Positions 24,391 to 32,900 of a stretch of 64,000 bases of DNA are shown one piece after another. Numbering within the stretch: position 1 is the stretch's first letter; every line of letters begins with the position of its first letter. The stretch comes from Egaibacter danicus. Lineage in GTDB: Bacteria > Pseudomonadota > Gammaproteobacteria > Burkholderiales > Burkholderiaceae_C. The stretch spans positions 1 to 64,000 of the forward strand of contig JADJII010000011.1 of NCBI GenBank assembly GCA_016707075.1, in the 5' to 3' direction. The notes under the pieces were generated by a model that did not search any database, had not been told where the DNA came from, and worked only from the letters and a program-made list of their open reading frames with translations. The translations under genes were made by a program, and so were the position numbers.

Positions 24391-25581
24391 ATGACCTCCA
24401 CAGACCCTCTCATCATCATCGGCGCCGGCCTGGCCGGCTGGACCACGGCCCGCGAATTCCGCAAGCTGGACAGCACCACGCCGGTGCTGCTGATCACCGC
24501 GGACGGCGGCCACTTTTACGCCAAACCGTCGCTTTCCAACGCGTTTGCGCAAAAGCGCACGCCCGAACAACTGGTCAGCACGCCGGCCGCCAAGATGGTG
24601 GAGGCGCAAAACGTCACGCTGCTGGCGCACACGCGCGCCCTGGCCATCCAGCCGGCCACGCGGTCCATCACCACGTCAAAGGGCGAGTTCCGTTACAGCC
24701 AGCTGGTGCTGGCCACCGGTGCACAGCCGATCCGGGTGCCGGTGGCGGGCAACGCGGCAGACGCGGTGCAGTCGGTCAATTCGCTGGACGATTTCACCCG
24801 TTTTTATACCCAACTGACCGACACGCACCTGACCGGTGAGCCGCAGCGCCAGAAACACGTGCTGATCATGGGTGCGGGGTTGATTGGCTGCGAGTTTGCC
24901 AATGATCTGGTGGCGTCTGGCTACGCGGTCACGGTGGCTGACCCATCCACCGGGCCGATTGCGGCGCTGCTGCCGCTTGAGGCCAGCACGCAGCTGCGCG
25001 ACGCGCTGGCGGACCTGGGCGTGCGCTGGCACTTTGGTGCGACGGTGAAGGCCGTGAACAAAGTGACTATCGGTGGCGCATCCGCCGGACATCTGCAGGT
25101 TGAGCTGTCCAACGGGCAGGTAGCCCTTGTCGATGCGGTGCTGAGCGCTATTGGTTTGAGAGCAGATACGTCGCTGGCGCAAGCTGCAGGCCTGACCTGC
25201 GAGCGCGGCGTGGTGGTGGACGCCGCGCTGCAAACCAGCGCCCCGCACATCTACGCGCTGGGCGACAGCGCGCAATACGCCAGCGCAGGCGGCCGCACGC
25301 TGCCCTACGTCATGCCCATCATGAACGCCGCCAAAGCATTGGCCGCCACGCTGGCGGGCACGCGCACGGAGGTAGTTTTCCCGCTGATGCCGGTGGCCAT
25401 CAAAACCCCGGCGCTGCCCATCGTGGTGGCCGCGCCCGCACCGGGCACGCCGGGTGAATGGCGCAGCGTGGAGCCCGGTATCTGGCAGTTCATCGAACCG
25501 CAGGGTCGGCAGCTGGGTTTTGTATTGACCGGCAAGCAGACTGCGCGACGGGCGGAGCAGGCGAAGCTGGTGGGGGCGTAA
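24391..25581 (+). CDS. NAD(P)H-dependent rubredoxin reductase (FAD)
   Basis: 396 aa, FAD/NAD(P)-linked reductase of the RubB/AlkT type. The FAD Rossmann motif is IIIGAGLAGWTTAREF, the NAD(P) motif is LIMGAGLIGCEFANDL (about residue 153), and the second FAD motif is HIYALGDSAQYASAGGRTL. The segment HFYAKPSLSNAF is typical of rubredoxin reductases. It would pass electrons from NAD(P)H to rubredoxin and on to rubrerythrin; the promoter element shared with 15532-15577 supports that. Cytoplasmic. Flanked by repeat copies D and E. Confidence 0.9.
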   Translation: MTSTDPLIIIGAGLAGWTTAREFRKLDSTTPVLLITADGGHFYAKPSLSNAFAQKRTPEQLVSTPAAKMVEAQNVTLLAHTRALAIQPATRSITTSKGEFRYSQLVLATGAQPIRVPVAGNAADAVQSVNSLDDFTRFYTQLTDTHLTGEPQRQKHVLIMGAGLIGCEFANDLVASGYAVTVADPSTGPIAALLPLEASTQLRDALADLGVRWHFGATVKAVNKVTIGGASAGHLQVELSNGQVALVDAVLSAIGLRADTSLAQAAGLTCERGVVVDAALQTSAPHIYALGDSAQYASAGGRTLPYVMPIMNAAKALAATLAGTRTEVVFPLMPVAIKTPALPIVVAAPAPGTPGEWRSVEPGIWQFIEPQGRQLGFVLTGKQTARRAEQAKLVGA

Positions 25582-25586
25582 GTTTA

Positions 25587-25640
25587 GCTACTGTTTTTAT
25601 AGCTGATCACGCATATCTGACAAGGGCTAAGGGTTGTTTT
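25587..25640 (+). repeat. dispersed repeat copy E (supplies the stop of the K+ channel gene)
   Basis: GCTACTGTTTTTATAGC, TGATCACGCATATCTGACA, AGGGCTAAGGGTTGTTTT. Overlaps the last codons and TAG stop (25627-25629) of the minus-strand channel gene. Confidence 0.75.
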
Positions 25641-26052
25641 TGGCCTTGATTTCATCCCGCAAGGCCTGCAACTCCTCGCGCACGTGTTTCAGCTCGCGCA
25701 TCAGGTCGTGCTCCATGTGCTTTTCTTCGGCTTCCACGTCTTTTTCAACAAAGATCGCTGCTAGGGAAGCGGTGGCCAGCGACAACACGGCCAGCCCCAG
25801 CAACACAACGAGAACAGAAAACATGCGCGACGCGTGCGTGCTGGGTACCAGATCGCCATAACCCACCGTTGCCGCCGTGGTAAAGGCCAGCCACAGGCCG
25901 TCTGGCAGTGTCTCCACCATCGGATCCAGCAGCCAGAAACCGAATCCGCCGAACAGCAAGATAACGGCGCAAAGGATCAGCGAATAGATAACGCCCCGGC
26001 GGGCAATGTGAACTCTCTTGTGGCGGATGTGGTTGGGGACGTGGTTGGTCAT
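25627..26052 (-). CDS. two-helix potassium channel protein
   Basis: 141 aa. Two transmembrane helices (about residues 18-42 and 80-104) flank a pore loop with the potassium selectivity filter TVGYGD (TTAATVGYGDLVPSTHAS). A charged helical C-terminal tail (EKDVEAEEKHMEHDLMRELK) is a likely coiled coil for tetramer assembly. It forms an inner-membrane KcsA-like channel. The last residues (KAKNNP) and the stop come from repeat copy E, so the C-terminus may have been altered by the insertion. It lies 5 nt downstream of the acetyl-CoA hydrolase-family gene on the same strand, suggesting co-transcription. Confidence 0.9.
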   Translation of the reverse strand: MTNHVPNHIRHKRVHIARRGVIYSLILCAVILLFGGFGFWLLDPMVETLPDGLWLAFTTAATVGYGDLVPSTHASRMFSVLVVLLGLAVLSLATASLAAIFVEKDVEAEEKHMEHDLMRELKHVREELQALRDEIKAKNNP

Positions 26053-26057
26053 GGTGC

Positions 26058-28178
26058 CTACAGGTTACCTGCAAACAGGCGCCGGGTGACCGCGTCCTTG
26101 AAGCTGTGCACATCGGCCAGGCCCAGACGCTCCAGATACGCCTGCGGCGCCTCCTTGCCTTCCCAGATGCTTTTGAAGGCGAGCGACAGCAGCTCGGCCG
26201 GGTGTTCGCTGGCGTGTTTGAGCTTTTTCAGCGCACGCACGATCTTCAACTCATCGGGCGTGAGGTCGGTGCCAAACGGAAAGTCTGGCAACAGCTCGGC
26301 CTCGGCCCAGGGTTGCAGCGTGTCAGCCAGCACGTTGGGCAGGTTGCGACGGTAGCGCTCGGGTATTTCGTAGTGCGCGTCGAGCTTGCCATGGGCCTTG
26401 GCCTCTTTCACCAGCTCGTCCTGAAAGCGCGAGTCGGCCACAGCGATGAGTCGCTTGATGACTTCGCTGTCGGACTGGCCCAGCAGATCCGCCACGCCAT
26501 ATTCGGTGACGACGATGTCGCGCAAATGGCGCGGAATAGTGACGTGGCCGTAGTTCCACACAATGCTGCTCTTGAGGCCGTTTTTGTTGTCGTGGGTGGC
26601 GCGCAGCATCATGATCAGGCGTGCATCGGGCAGCGCGTGCGCCATGGCCACAAAGTTGTATTGCCCGCCCACGCCACTGACCACCTGGCCCGATTCCAGC
26701 GCATCGCTGGCGGCGGCGCCCAGCAGCGTGACGATCATGGTGGTGTTCATGAAGCGCGCCTTGACGCGCTGCGCCCGCTTGAGGTCTTCCTGCCCGTAGA
26801 GCTGGTTGATGAAGTCGATGCGCGTCATGTCGATCTTGGCCAGTTCCTGCGGTGGCATGCTGCGCAGGCGCTCGTAAAAGTCACGCGGGCCGATGAAGAA
26901 TCCACCCGTCATGAAGATGCCGCCTTTCAGCCGCGGGCCCAGCATGTTCTGGCTGACCTGGGCAAAGGCTTCTTCGTCCAGCAGGTTGGCGCTGCAGCGT
27001 ACGCCGTCGAACTCCAGCAGATCGCCGTTGAGCGCCACGCCCGAACGCAGCACGCCAAAATGCTTCAGGAAAGCCAGGTCTTCTGCGCCCAAAGGTGAGC
27101 GCACACGCCCGGCATCCAGCAGCGCACGCAGGGTTTGCGGCGTCACGGTTTCATCCGCAATGGCGCCGGTGTTCAGCAGGCGCTGCAGCACGGTGTCGGC
27201 AAACACTTCGCGGCGGATGATGCCGGCTTCGATCAGCTTCAGGAAGCCGTTGACGAACATCTCCGAGCAGCCATACAGCCCTTTGTCAAAACGGCCCAGA
27301 TCGCGCCCGGCCAGACCATCGGGGCAGATGGATTCGAGAATGCGCCTGTATTCCGCACCGTGCCGGTCGCGCACGATGAGCGCCTGCGCGATGGCGTCAC
27401 CCAGCGAACCGATGCCGATCTGCAGCGTGCCCCCGTCTGCTACCAGGCTGGAGGCGTGCAGGCCAATGGCGTAGTCAGCCGGGCCGACTTTGTTGTTGGG
27501 CGGAGCAAACACGGTGTGCGTGCCGGCGGGGTCGGTCACCACCACGTCAAAGAACTCGGGGCCCACATCGGCCGTGTTGGGCATGAAAGGCATCATTTCG
27601 TTAATGACACCCACAACGATCAATGGCAGCTTGTCGGCACGAAACTTCTCCACCACCTCAAAGATCACGTCCGGGTTGCTGGAAAGGCTCAGCCGCAGGC
27701 CGGTTTCGGTCTGTTTGACCCCGACGGCCTGGGCAATCACGTTCATGCCCTGCAGCGCCATGTCGCGCACGATGTGGGTGTAGTTGGTAGAAATGTAGCC
27801 CTGTTGCGCGGCGGCGTTGTTCAGGTAGTCGCCCGTCTTCATGAAGACTTCATGCACCTCAATGTTGGGTGGCAGGCCGCCGCTGCGCAGGGCTTTCACG
27901 TACTCCAGATCGGGGTAGTCGGCAAACACACGTTCCACCAGCGGCGCCAGAAAGTGCTGCTCCAGATCGCTCTTGCCCACCGGCTTTTCCAGCGACAGGG
28001 CGGTGATGATTTTGAGGCGGCGCGCCGGGTTGTCCTTGATGCGGCGGTACAACGCATTCACAAACGGATTGGGCTTGCCCACCCCCAGCGGAATGCCCAA
28101 AACAATGTCGCCCTGTGTGGTATCCAGCACGTGGTCCACGGCGGCGGCAATCAATTCCATCATCAGGGGGGCCTGCAT
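26058..28178 (-). CDS. acetyl-CoA hydrolase/CoA-transferase family protein
   Basis: 706 aa from ATG 28178, which has GGAGAG five bases upstream; 28202 is an alternative. Two CoA-transferase-fold halves: GDIVLGIPLGVGKPNPFVN near the N-terminus and the Glu-containing C-terminal part IVVTEYGVADLLGQSDSEVI, ending DVHSFKDAVTRRLFAGNL. The C-terminal half matches the AcetylCoA_hyd_C type. Longer than the usual ~500-residue acetate CoA-transferases, so substrate assignment is open (acetyl-CoA hydrolysis or transfer to another acid). It is divergent from maeB; both touch the acetyl-CoA/pyruvate node. Confidence 0.85.
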   Translation of the reverse strand: MQAPLMMELIAAAVDHVLDTTQGDIVLGIPLGVGKPNPFVNALYRRIKDNPARRLKIITALSLEKPVGKSDLEQHFLAPLVERVFADYPDLEYVKALRSGGLPPNIEVHEVFMKTGDYLNNAAAQQGYISTNYTHIVRDMALQGMNVIAQAVGVKQTETGLRLSLSSNPDVIFEVVEKFRADKLPLIVVGVINEMMPFMPNTADVGPEFFDVVVTDPAGTHTVFAPPNNKVGPADYAIGLHASSLVADGGTLQIGIGSLGDAIAQALIVRDRHGAEYRRILESICPDGLAGRDLGRFDKGLYGCSEMFVNGFLKLIEAGIIRREVFADTVLQRLLNTGAIADETVTPQTLRALLDAGRVRSPLGAEDLAFLKHFGVLRSGVALNGDLLEFDGVRCSANLLDEEAFAQVSQNMLGPRLKGGIFMTGGFFIGPRDFYERLRSMPPQELAKIDMTRIDFINQLYGQEDLKRAQRVKARFMNTTMIVTLLGAAASDALESGQVVSGVGGQYNFVAMAHALPDARLIMMLRATHDNKNGLKSSIVWNYGHVTIPRHLRDIVVTEYGVADLLGQSDSEVIKRLIAVADSRFQDELVKEAKAHGKLDAHYEIPERYRRNLPNVLADTLQPWAEAELLPDFPFGTDLTPDELKIVRALKKLKHASEHPAELLSLAFKSIWEGKEAPQAYLERLGLADVHSFKDAVTRRLFAGNL

Positions 28179-28267
28179 AGTCTCTCCATTCGTTGTTGGC
28201 ATGTCGTTGTCGCGCTCATCTTCGCGACTATCTGTTTGCACTTTAGGTTTTTGGCGTACGAGATGCT

Positions 28268-28281
28268 TTGCTCTGGATCAA
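28268..28281. promoter_or_regulatory. FNR-like box, weak
   Basis: TTGCTCTGGATCAA matches TTGAT-N4-ATCAA except one base, in the 306-bp intergenic region between the CoA-transferase-family gene and maeB. The same region holds TACAAT at 28413, a candidate -10 for maeB, preceded by CTAGGGTTTTCCC. Confidence 0.3.
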
Positions 28282-28484
28282 GGTCCCCGGCGATCTTCAT
28301 CGGCAGGACTGAACGGGCAGCAGCTTATTCCAGTCATGAAAGTAAAAACCGAAACACCCTCGGAGCTCATGCATACGCATATCCACCTACTAGGGTTTTC
28401 CCTTGTCAGGGTCTACAATTCACGTCCCTTATCAAAGCTGGCGGGCTGGCCTTTAGGCCATACTCATAACAGCAGGAGACAACA

Positions 28485-30818
28485 ATGCCCCAGACAACGG
28501 CCAACGCCGAAGAAAAACGCGCCGAGTTGCGCAGTGCCGCGCTCGAATACCACCAATTCCCGACGCCCGGCAAGATTTCCATTGCCGCGACCAAGCAGCT
28601 GGTCAACCAGCATGACCTGGCGCTGGCCTATTCGCCCGGTGTCGCCGCGCCTTGCGAGGAAATTGTCAAAGACCCGAACAACGCATTCAAGTACACGGCC
28701 CGGGGCAACCTGGTGGCAGTAATCACCAACGGCACCGCCGTGCTGGGCCTGGGCGACATCGGCCCGCTGGCCGCCAAGCCGGTGATGGAAGGCAAGGGCG
28801 TTCTGTTCAAGAAATTTGCTGGCATTGATGTGTTTGACATCGAGATCAGCGAAAAACACGACCTCGACAAGCTGGTGGACATCATTGCCTCGCTGGAGCC
28901 GACGTTTGGCGGCATCAACCTGGAAGACATCAAGGCGCCGGACTGCTTTTATGTGGAGCGCAAGCTGCGCGAGCGCATGAAGATCCCGGTCTTCCACGAC
29001 GACCAGCACGGCACGGCCATCTGCGTGGGTGCCGCCATCCTGAACGGTATCAAGGTGGTGGGCAAAGACATCAAAACCGTCAAGCTGGTGACCTCGGGCG
29101 CGGGTGCCGCAGCACTGGCCTGCCTGGGCCTGCTGGTGAAGCTGGGCCTGCCCCGTGAAAACATTTTTGTGACCGATCTGGCTGGCGTGGTCTATGAAGG
29201 TCGCACCGAGTTGATGGATGCCGACAAGATCGTGTTTGCGCAGAAGACATCGGCCCGTACGCTGGGTGAAATCATTGATGGCGCGGACATTTTTCTGGGC
29301 CTCTCCGCCGGAGGCGTGCTGAAGAAAGACATGGTGGCCAAAATGGCCGCCAAACCGCTGATCTTTGCATTGGCAAACCCCACGCCAGAAATTCTTCCTG
29401 AGGAAGTCAAGCAGGTACGTGACGATGCCATCATGGCCACGGGCCGTACCGACTATCCGAACCAGGTGAACAACGTGCTGTGCTTTCCGTACATCTTCCG
29501 CGGTGCGCTGGATGCGGGTGCCTCTACCATCACGGTCGAAATGGAAATTGCGGCTGTACACGCCATTGCCGAGCTGGCGCAAGCAGAGCAGAGCGAAGTG
29601 GTGGCGGCAGCCTATGCGGGCGAGCAATTGGCTTTTGGCCCGGAATATCTGATTCCCAAGCCGTTTGATCCGCGCTTGATGATCAAGATTGCACCGGCCG
29701 TAGCGCAAGCTGCAGCCGACAGCGGCGTGGCATTGCGCCCCATCAAGGACATGGCGGCCTATCGTGACAAGCTGCAAAGCTTTGTCTACGCTTCAGGCAC
29801 CACGATGAAGCCCATTTACACGGCTGCAAAGAAAGCTTCGCGCAAGCGTGTGGCCTACTGCGAAGGTGAAGAAGAGCGCGTACTGCGCGCCTGCCAGATC
29901 GTGGTGGACGAAGGCCTGGCCCGGCCCACACTGATTGGTCGCCCGGCCGTGATTGCCCAGCGTATTGAAAAATTTGGCTTGCGGCTGAAGGAAGAACTGG
30001 ACTACGACGTGGTCAATGTGGAGCAGGATCGCCGGTACCGGGATTTCTGGCAAACCTACCACCGCATGACCGAGCGCAAAGGCGTGACCGTGCAAATCGC
30101 CAAGATCGAGATGCGCCGCCGGCTCACCCTGATTGGTTCCATGCTGCTGCACAAGGGTGACGTGGACGGCATGATCTGCGGTACCTGGGGCACAACGGCC
30201 ATGCACCTGCAATACATCGATCAGGTCATTGGCAGGCGAGCCGGTGGCAGCCCGAGCACCCCACAGAACGTGCAGATTTACGCCTGCATGAATGGCCTGA
30301 TGTTGCCCGACCGACAAGTGTTTCTGGTGGACACCCATGTCAACTACGACCCGACCGCCGAGGAACTGGCCGAGATCACCGTGATGGCTGCCGAAGAAAT
30401 GATGCGCTTTGGTTTGCACCCGAAAGCAGCGCTGCTCAGCCACTCCAACTTTGGCTCCAGTAACCAGCCCAGTGCAATCAAGATGCGCCAGACTCTGGAA
30501 ATTCTGCGTGCTCAAGCGCCCTGGCTGGAGGTGGACGGTGAAATGCACGGTGACGTGGCGCTGGACAACACTGCGCGTACCGCTTTGATGCCCAACAGCT
30601 CGCTGGTGGGTGACGCCAATCTGCTGGTTCTACCCAATATCGATGCGGCCAATATTGCCTACAACCTGCTCAAAACGGCTGCAGGTGGCAACATTGCGAT
30701 CGGCCCGGTGCTCCTTGGGGCGGCCAAACCGGTGCATGTCCTGACCGCCAGCACCACAGTGCGTCGAATTGTAAATATGACAGCACTGACCGTTGCTGAC
30801 GCAAACGCCACCAGATAA
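28485..30818 (+). CDS. maeB: NADP-dependent malic enzyme with phosphotransacetylase-like domain
   Basis: 777 aa, the standard MaeB length. The N-terminal malic domain has QHDLALAYSPGVAAPCEEI and FHDDQHGTAICVGAA (Asp metal ligands), and the NAD(P) domain has VTSGAGAAALACLGLL. After about residue 430 a phosphate acetyl/butyryl-transferase-like domain follows (KKASRKRVAYCEGEEERVLR onward), which is regulatory in known MaeB proteins and binds acetyl-CoA. Converts malate to pyruvate with CO2 and NADPH. GGAGA precedes ATG. A strong terminator follows. Confidence 0.96.
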   Translation: MPQTTANAEEKRAELRSAALEYHQFPTPGKISIAATKQLVNQHDLALAYSPGVAAPCEEIVKDPNNAFKYTARGNLVAVITNGTAVLGLGDIGPLAAKPVMEGKGVLFKKFAGIDVFDIEISEKHDLDKLVDIIASLEPTFGGINLEDIKAPDCFYVERKLRERMKIPVFHDDQHGTAICVGAAILNGIKVVGKDIKTVKLVTSGAGAAALACLGLLVKLGLPRENIFVTDLAGVVYEGRTELMDADKIVFAQKTSARTLGEIIDGADIFLGLSAGGVLKKDMVAKMAAKPLIFALANPTPEILPEEVKQVRDDAIMATGRTDYPNQVNNVLCFPYIFRGALDAGASTITVEMEIAAVHAIAELAQAEQSEVVAAAYAGEQLAFGPEYLIPKPFDPRLMIKIAPAVAQAAADSGVALRPIKDMAAYRDKLQSFVYASGTTMKPIYTAAKKASRKRVAYCEGEEERVLRACQIVVDEGLARPTLIGRPAVIAQRIEKFGLRLKEELDYDVVNVEQDRRYRDFWQTYHRMTERKGVTVQIAKIEMRRRLTLIGSMLLHKGDVDGMICGTWGTTAMHLQYIDQVIGRRAGGSPSTPQNVQIYACMNGLMLPDRQVFLVDTHVNYDPTAEELAEITVMAAEEMMRFGLHPKAALLSHSNFGSSNQPSAIKMRQTLEILRAQAPWLEVDGEMHGDVALDNTARTALMPNSSLVGDANLLVLPNIDAANIAYNLLKTAAGGNIAIGPVLLGAAKPVHVLTASTTVRRIVNMTALTVADANATR

Positions 30819-30864
30819 GTCATTAAACGTAAGCAATTACTTACTTAAAAGTTCAGATAACCCC

Positions 30865-30905
30865 AAGGGCCTGCCCATTTTTTGGGCAGGCCCTTGCGCT
30901 TTTCT
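30865..30905 (+). terminator. intrinsic terminator of maeB
   Basis: A perfect 12-bp stem, AAGGGCCTGCCC and GGGCAGGCCCTT, with a short T-rich loop, is followed by GCGCTTTTCTC. It lies 47 nt after the maeB stop. Confidence 0.85.
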
Positions 30906-30939
30906 CACAAATCAACGACACTACAGACTGTGAAATTTA

Positions 30940-30951
30940 CGGGTTAACCCG
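30940..30951. promoter_or_regulatory. 12-bp palindrome CGGGTTAACCCG
   Basis: Perfect palindrome 17 nt upstream of the RNase ATG. The core GGGTTAACCC recurs at 49021-49030 upstream of the DapA-family gene. Possible regulator site. Confidence 0.4.
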
Positions 30952-30968
30952 AAGTTTGGGAGCGCTGG

Positions 30969-31361
30969 ATGGTGCAGACAAACGGCTTCAAGTTAGTACT
31001 TACTGGCTTATTGCTCGCTGCGGTGTCCATGACCAATTTGGTGCAAGCCAAAGGTCCCGCCACTGCAGATGATGTGGCCACGGTGTCTGTTACAGAGTTG
31101 CCTGTGCAGGGCTCGCAGACCTATGGCCTGATCCGTCAGGGTGGTCCGTTCCCCCATGAAAAAGATGGTGTGGTGTTTGGTAATCGGGAGCGTTTGCTGC
31201 CGCCGCATCAACGAGGTTATTACCGCGAGTACACCGTGAGAACGCCGGGTGTGAGTCACCGGGGAACCCGTCGCATCGTATGTGGCGGTCAACCGAAAAC
31301 GCCGGATGCCTGTTATTACACGGCCGATCACTATGCGAGCTTTCGCAGGATCGTGCCCTAA
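30969..31361 (+). CDS. secreted guanyl-specific ribonuclease (barnase/RNase Sa-like)
   Basis: 130 aa with a signal peptide (FKLVLTGLLLAAVSM) cleaved near VQAKG. The mature domain has the microbial N1/T1 fold blocks GGPFPHEKDGVVFGNRERLL, YYREYTVRTPG with catalytic Glu87, RGTRRIV with Arg residues 98-102, and ADHYASF with catalytic His121. Cys105 and Cys115 could pair. It would cleave RNA after guanosine outside the cytoplasm. The next gene is a barstar-type inhibitor, as with barnase. GGGAG lies before the ATG. Confidence 0.88.
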   Translation: MVQTNGFKLVLTGLLLAAVSMTNLVQAKGPATADDVATVSVTELPVQGSQTYGLIRQGGPFPHEKDGVVFGNRERLLPPHQRGYYREYTVRTPGVSHRGTRRIVCGGQPKTPDACYYTADHYASFRRIVP

Positions 31362-31397
31362 ATTTTGAGTATCGTCATTATGGAAAGAGAAGCGGGA

Positions 31398-31853
31398 ATG
31401 AACATGCCACTTCATCAGGAAACACAGGCACAGGCGCCATCGCGCGCTGCCGCCGAAACACCGTTGCGCGGTGTGCGAAACAACATCGTCCAGTCGATCC
31501 GTGCTTTCAGGGTTCAGGATTTGCAGGATGCTGCCCAGGATTTGGGCCAGCACTTTCTATACGCCAATCTGGCCAGTGCCCAGACCAAGCAGGATGTGCT
31601 GGACATGATTGGCCAGCAGTTCATGCTGCCAGCGCACGTCGGGAAGAATTTCGACGCGCTGTATGACAGCATGACGGACCCGGTGCACAAGTCAGGCCCC
31701 CAGCCAGGCTTTATTGCCGTGCTGGAGCACATTCCAGCGAATGCCAAGTTTGACAAGGAAGCGCGTGAGCAGTTGCTGGACATCTTCCGGGATGCGGCCG
31801 ACTACTGGGGAGACCGAAAGATACCGTTCAGGTGCTTCTATTCTTTTCTGTAG
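31398..31853 (+). CDS. barstar family ribonuclease inhibitor
   Basis: 151 aa; ATG 31398 has AGAGAAG upstream, while ATG 31380 is an alternative. The barstar fold is marked by QFMLPAHVGKNFDALYDSMTD (the conserved helix 2 with Asp facing the RNase active site) and by PGFIAVLEHIPANAKFDKEA. A charged N-terminal extension of about 30 residues precedes the fold. It acts in the cytoplasm to neutralise ribonuclease before secretion; it follows the RNase gene by 36 nt and shares its transcript. A bidirectional terminator follows. Confidence 0.87.
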   Translation: MNMPLHQETQAQAPSRAAAETPLRGVRNNIVQSIRAFRVQDLQDAAQDLGQHFLYANLASAQTKQDVLDMIGQQFMLPAHVGKNFDALYDSMTDPVHKSGPQPGFIAVLEHIPANAKFDKEAREQLLDIFRDAADYWGDRKIPFRCFYSFL

Positions 31854-32072
31854 CCCGTTCTGCACACACCAGCCAAGCAGAACGGGCGAACGAGGCAAAC
31901 AACGAAGCGCATGGCACCGAAGCCATCGCCGGGATTGAACTCCCCACTGAAGGGGGCGAGAAGATGCCAACCGACAAACTGTTGGACGTGTCTCCTCTGG
32001 CGCTGCGCATGAGCAGCCCCTTTAACGCAGGGTACTGGCTGGCAGCAGCCTGAGGCTAGCGCCTCCCCAATA

Positions 32073-32103
32073 AAAAAGCCCGTCAGTTTGACGGGCTTTT
32101 TTT
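32073..32103. terminator. bidirectional terminator between barstar and rsmA
   Basis: AAAAAAGCCCGTCA and TGACGGGCTTTTTTT form a stem with A/T tracts on both sides, serving the convergent barstar and rsmA transcripts. Confidence 0.85.
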
Positions 32104-32120
32104 ACGTGCGCCGGATTTCA

Positions 32121-32900
32121 TCACGCGCGCATGGCCAGTTCAACGTATTCGGCCACGGGCACTTCTTCGGCGCGACGCTGCACATCAAAGGTGCCTGCAA
32201 GCCCCTTTTCTTCCAGCCAGCGTCCCAGTGTGTGTCGCAACAGTTTGCGGCGCTGGCTGAACGCCACCTGCACGATTTCGCTCAACCGCTTGACGTCCAC
32301 CGCGGCAGGATTGACACGGGGCACCATGCGCACCACGGCACTGTTCACACGCGGTGGCGGATCGAACGACGAGGGCGGAACAAACAAAACATCCTCCATG
32401 GCGTAACGCCACTGCAGCATGACACTCAGGCGGCCATAGTCCGACGTCGCCGGGGTAGCTACCATGCGGTCAATCACTTCCTTTTGCAACATGAAGTGCT
32501 GGTCCTCAATCACGTCAACGTAGTCCAGCAGATGAAAGAGGATGGGTGTGGAAATGTTGTATGGCAGATTGCCCACGACCCGCAGCTTCATGCTGTCAGG
32601 TCCCGATTTTGCAGCGTCCTGCGCCTGTGCAACGAGTGAAAAATCCACTTTCAACACATCCGACTCAATCACTGTGAGATGCGGATGGGTGCGCAAACTG
32701 GCGGCCAGATCGCGGTCCAGTTCGATAACGGTGAGATGACCTAACCGTTCTACCAGAGGCTGAGTCAAGGCCGCCAGACCGGGGCCAATTTCAACCATGG
32801 CCTGCCCGGGCCTGGGATCAATCAGGCCAACGATGCCATCGATGATGCCCGCATCAGTCAGGAAGTGCTGGCCGAACCGTTTACGGGGAATGTGCTTCAC
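32121..32900 (-). CDS. rsmA: 16S rRNA (adenine1518-N6/adenine1519-N6)-dimethyltransferase
   Basis: 259 aa KsgA/RsmA. Motifs: RKRFGQHFLTD at the N-terminus, VEIGPGLAALTQPL (motif I), VIESDVLKVDF, and the catalytic NLPYNISTPI (motif IV, NLPY). The C-terminal domain includes PPPRVNSAVVRMVP and FSQRRKLLRHTLG. Dimethylates two adenosines at the 3' end of 16S rRNA. The start overlaps the surA stop by 4 nt (ATGA), placing it in the lptD-surA-rsmA operon. Confidence 0.97.
   Translation of the reverse strand: MKHIPRKRFGQHFLTDAGIIDGIVGLIDPRPGQAMVEIGPGLAALTQPLVERLGHLTVIELDRDLAASLRTHPHLTVIESDVLKVDFSLVAQAQDAAKSGPDSMKLRVVGNLPYNISTPILFHLLDYVDVIEDQHFMLQKEVIDRMVATPATSDYGRLSVMLQWRYAMEDVLFVPPSSFDPPPRVNSAVVRMVPRVNPAAVDVKRLSEIVQVAFSQRRKLLRHTLGRWLEEKGLAGTFDVQRRAEEVPVAEYVELAMRA

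Noticed and set aside
31832..32053. 73-aa ORF overlapping the end of barstar
   Set aside because: Different frame, no ribosome binding site, no recognisable pattern.
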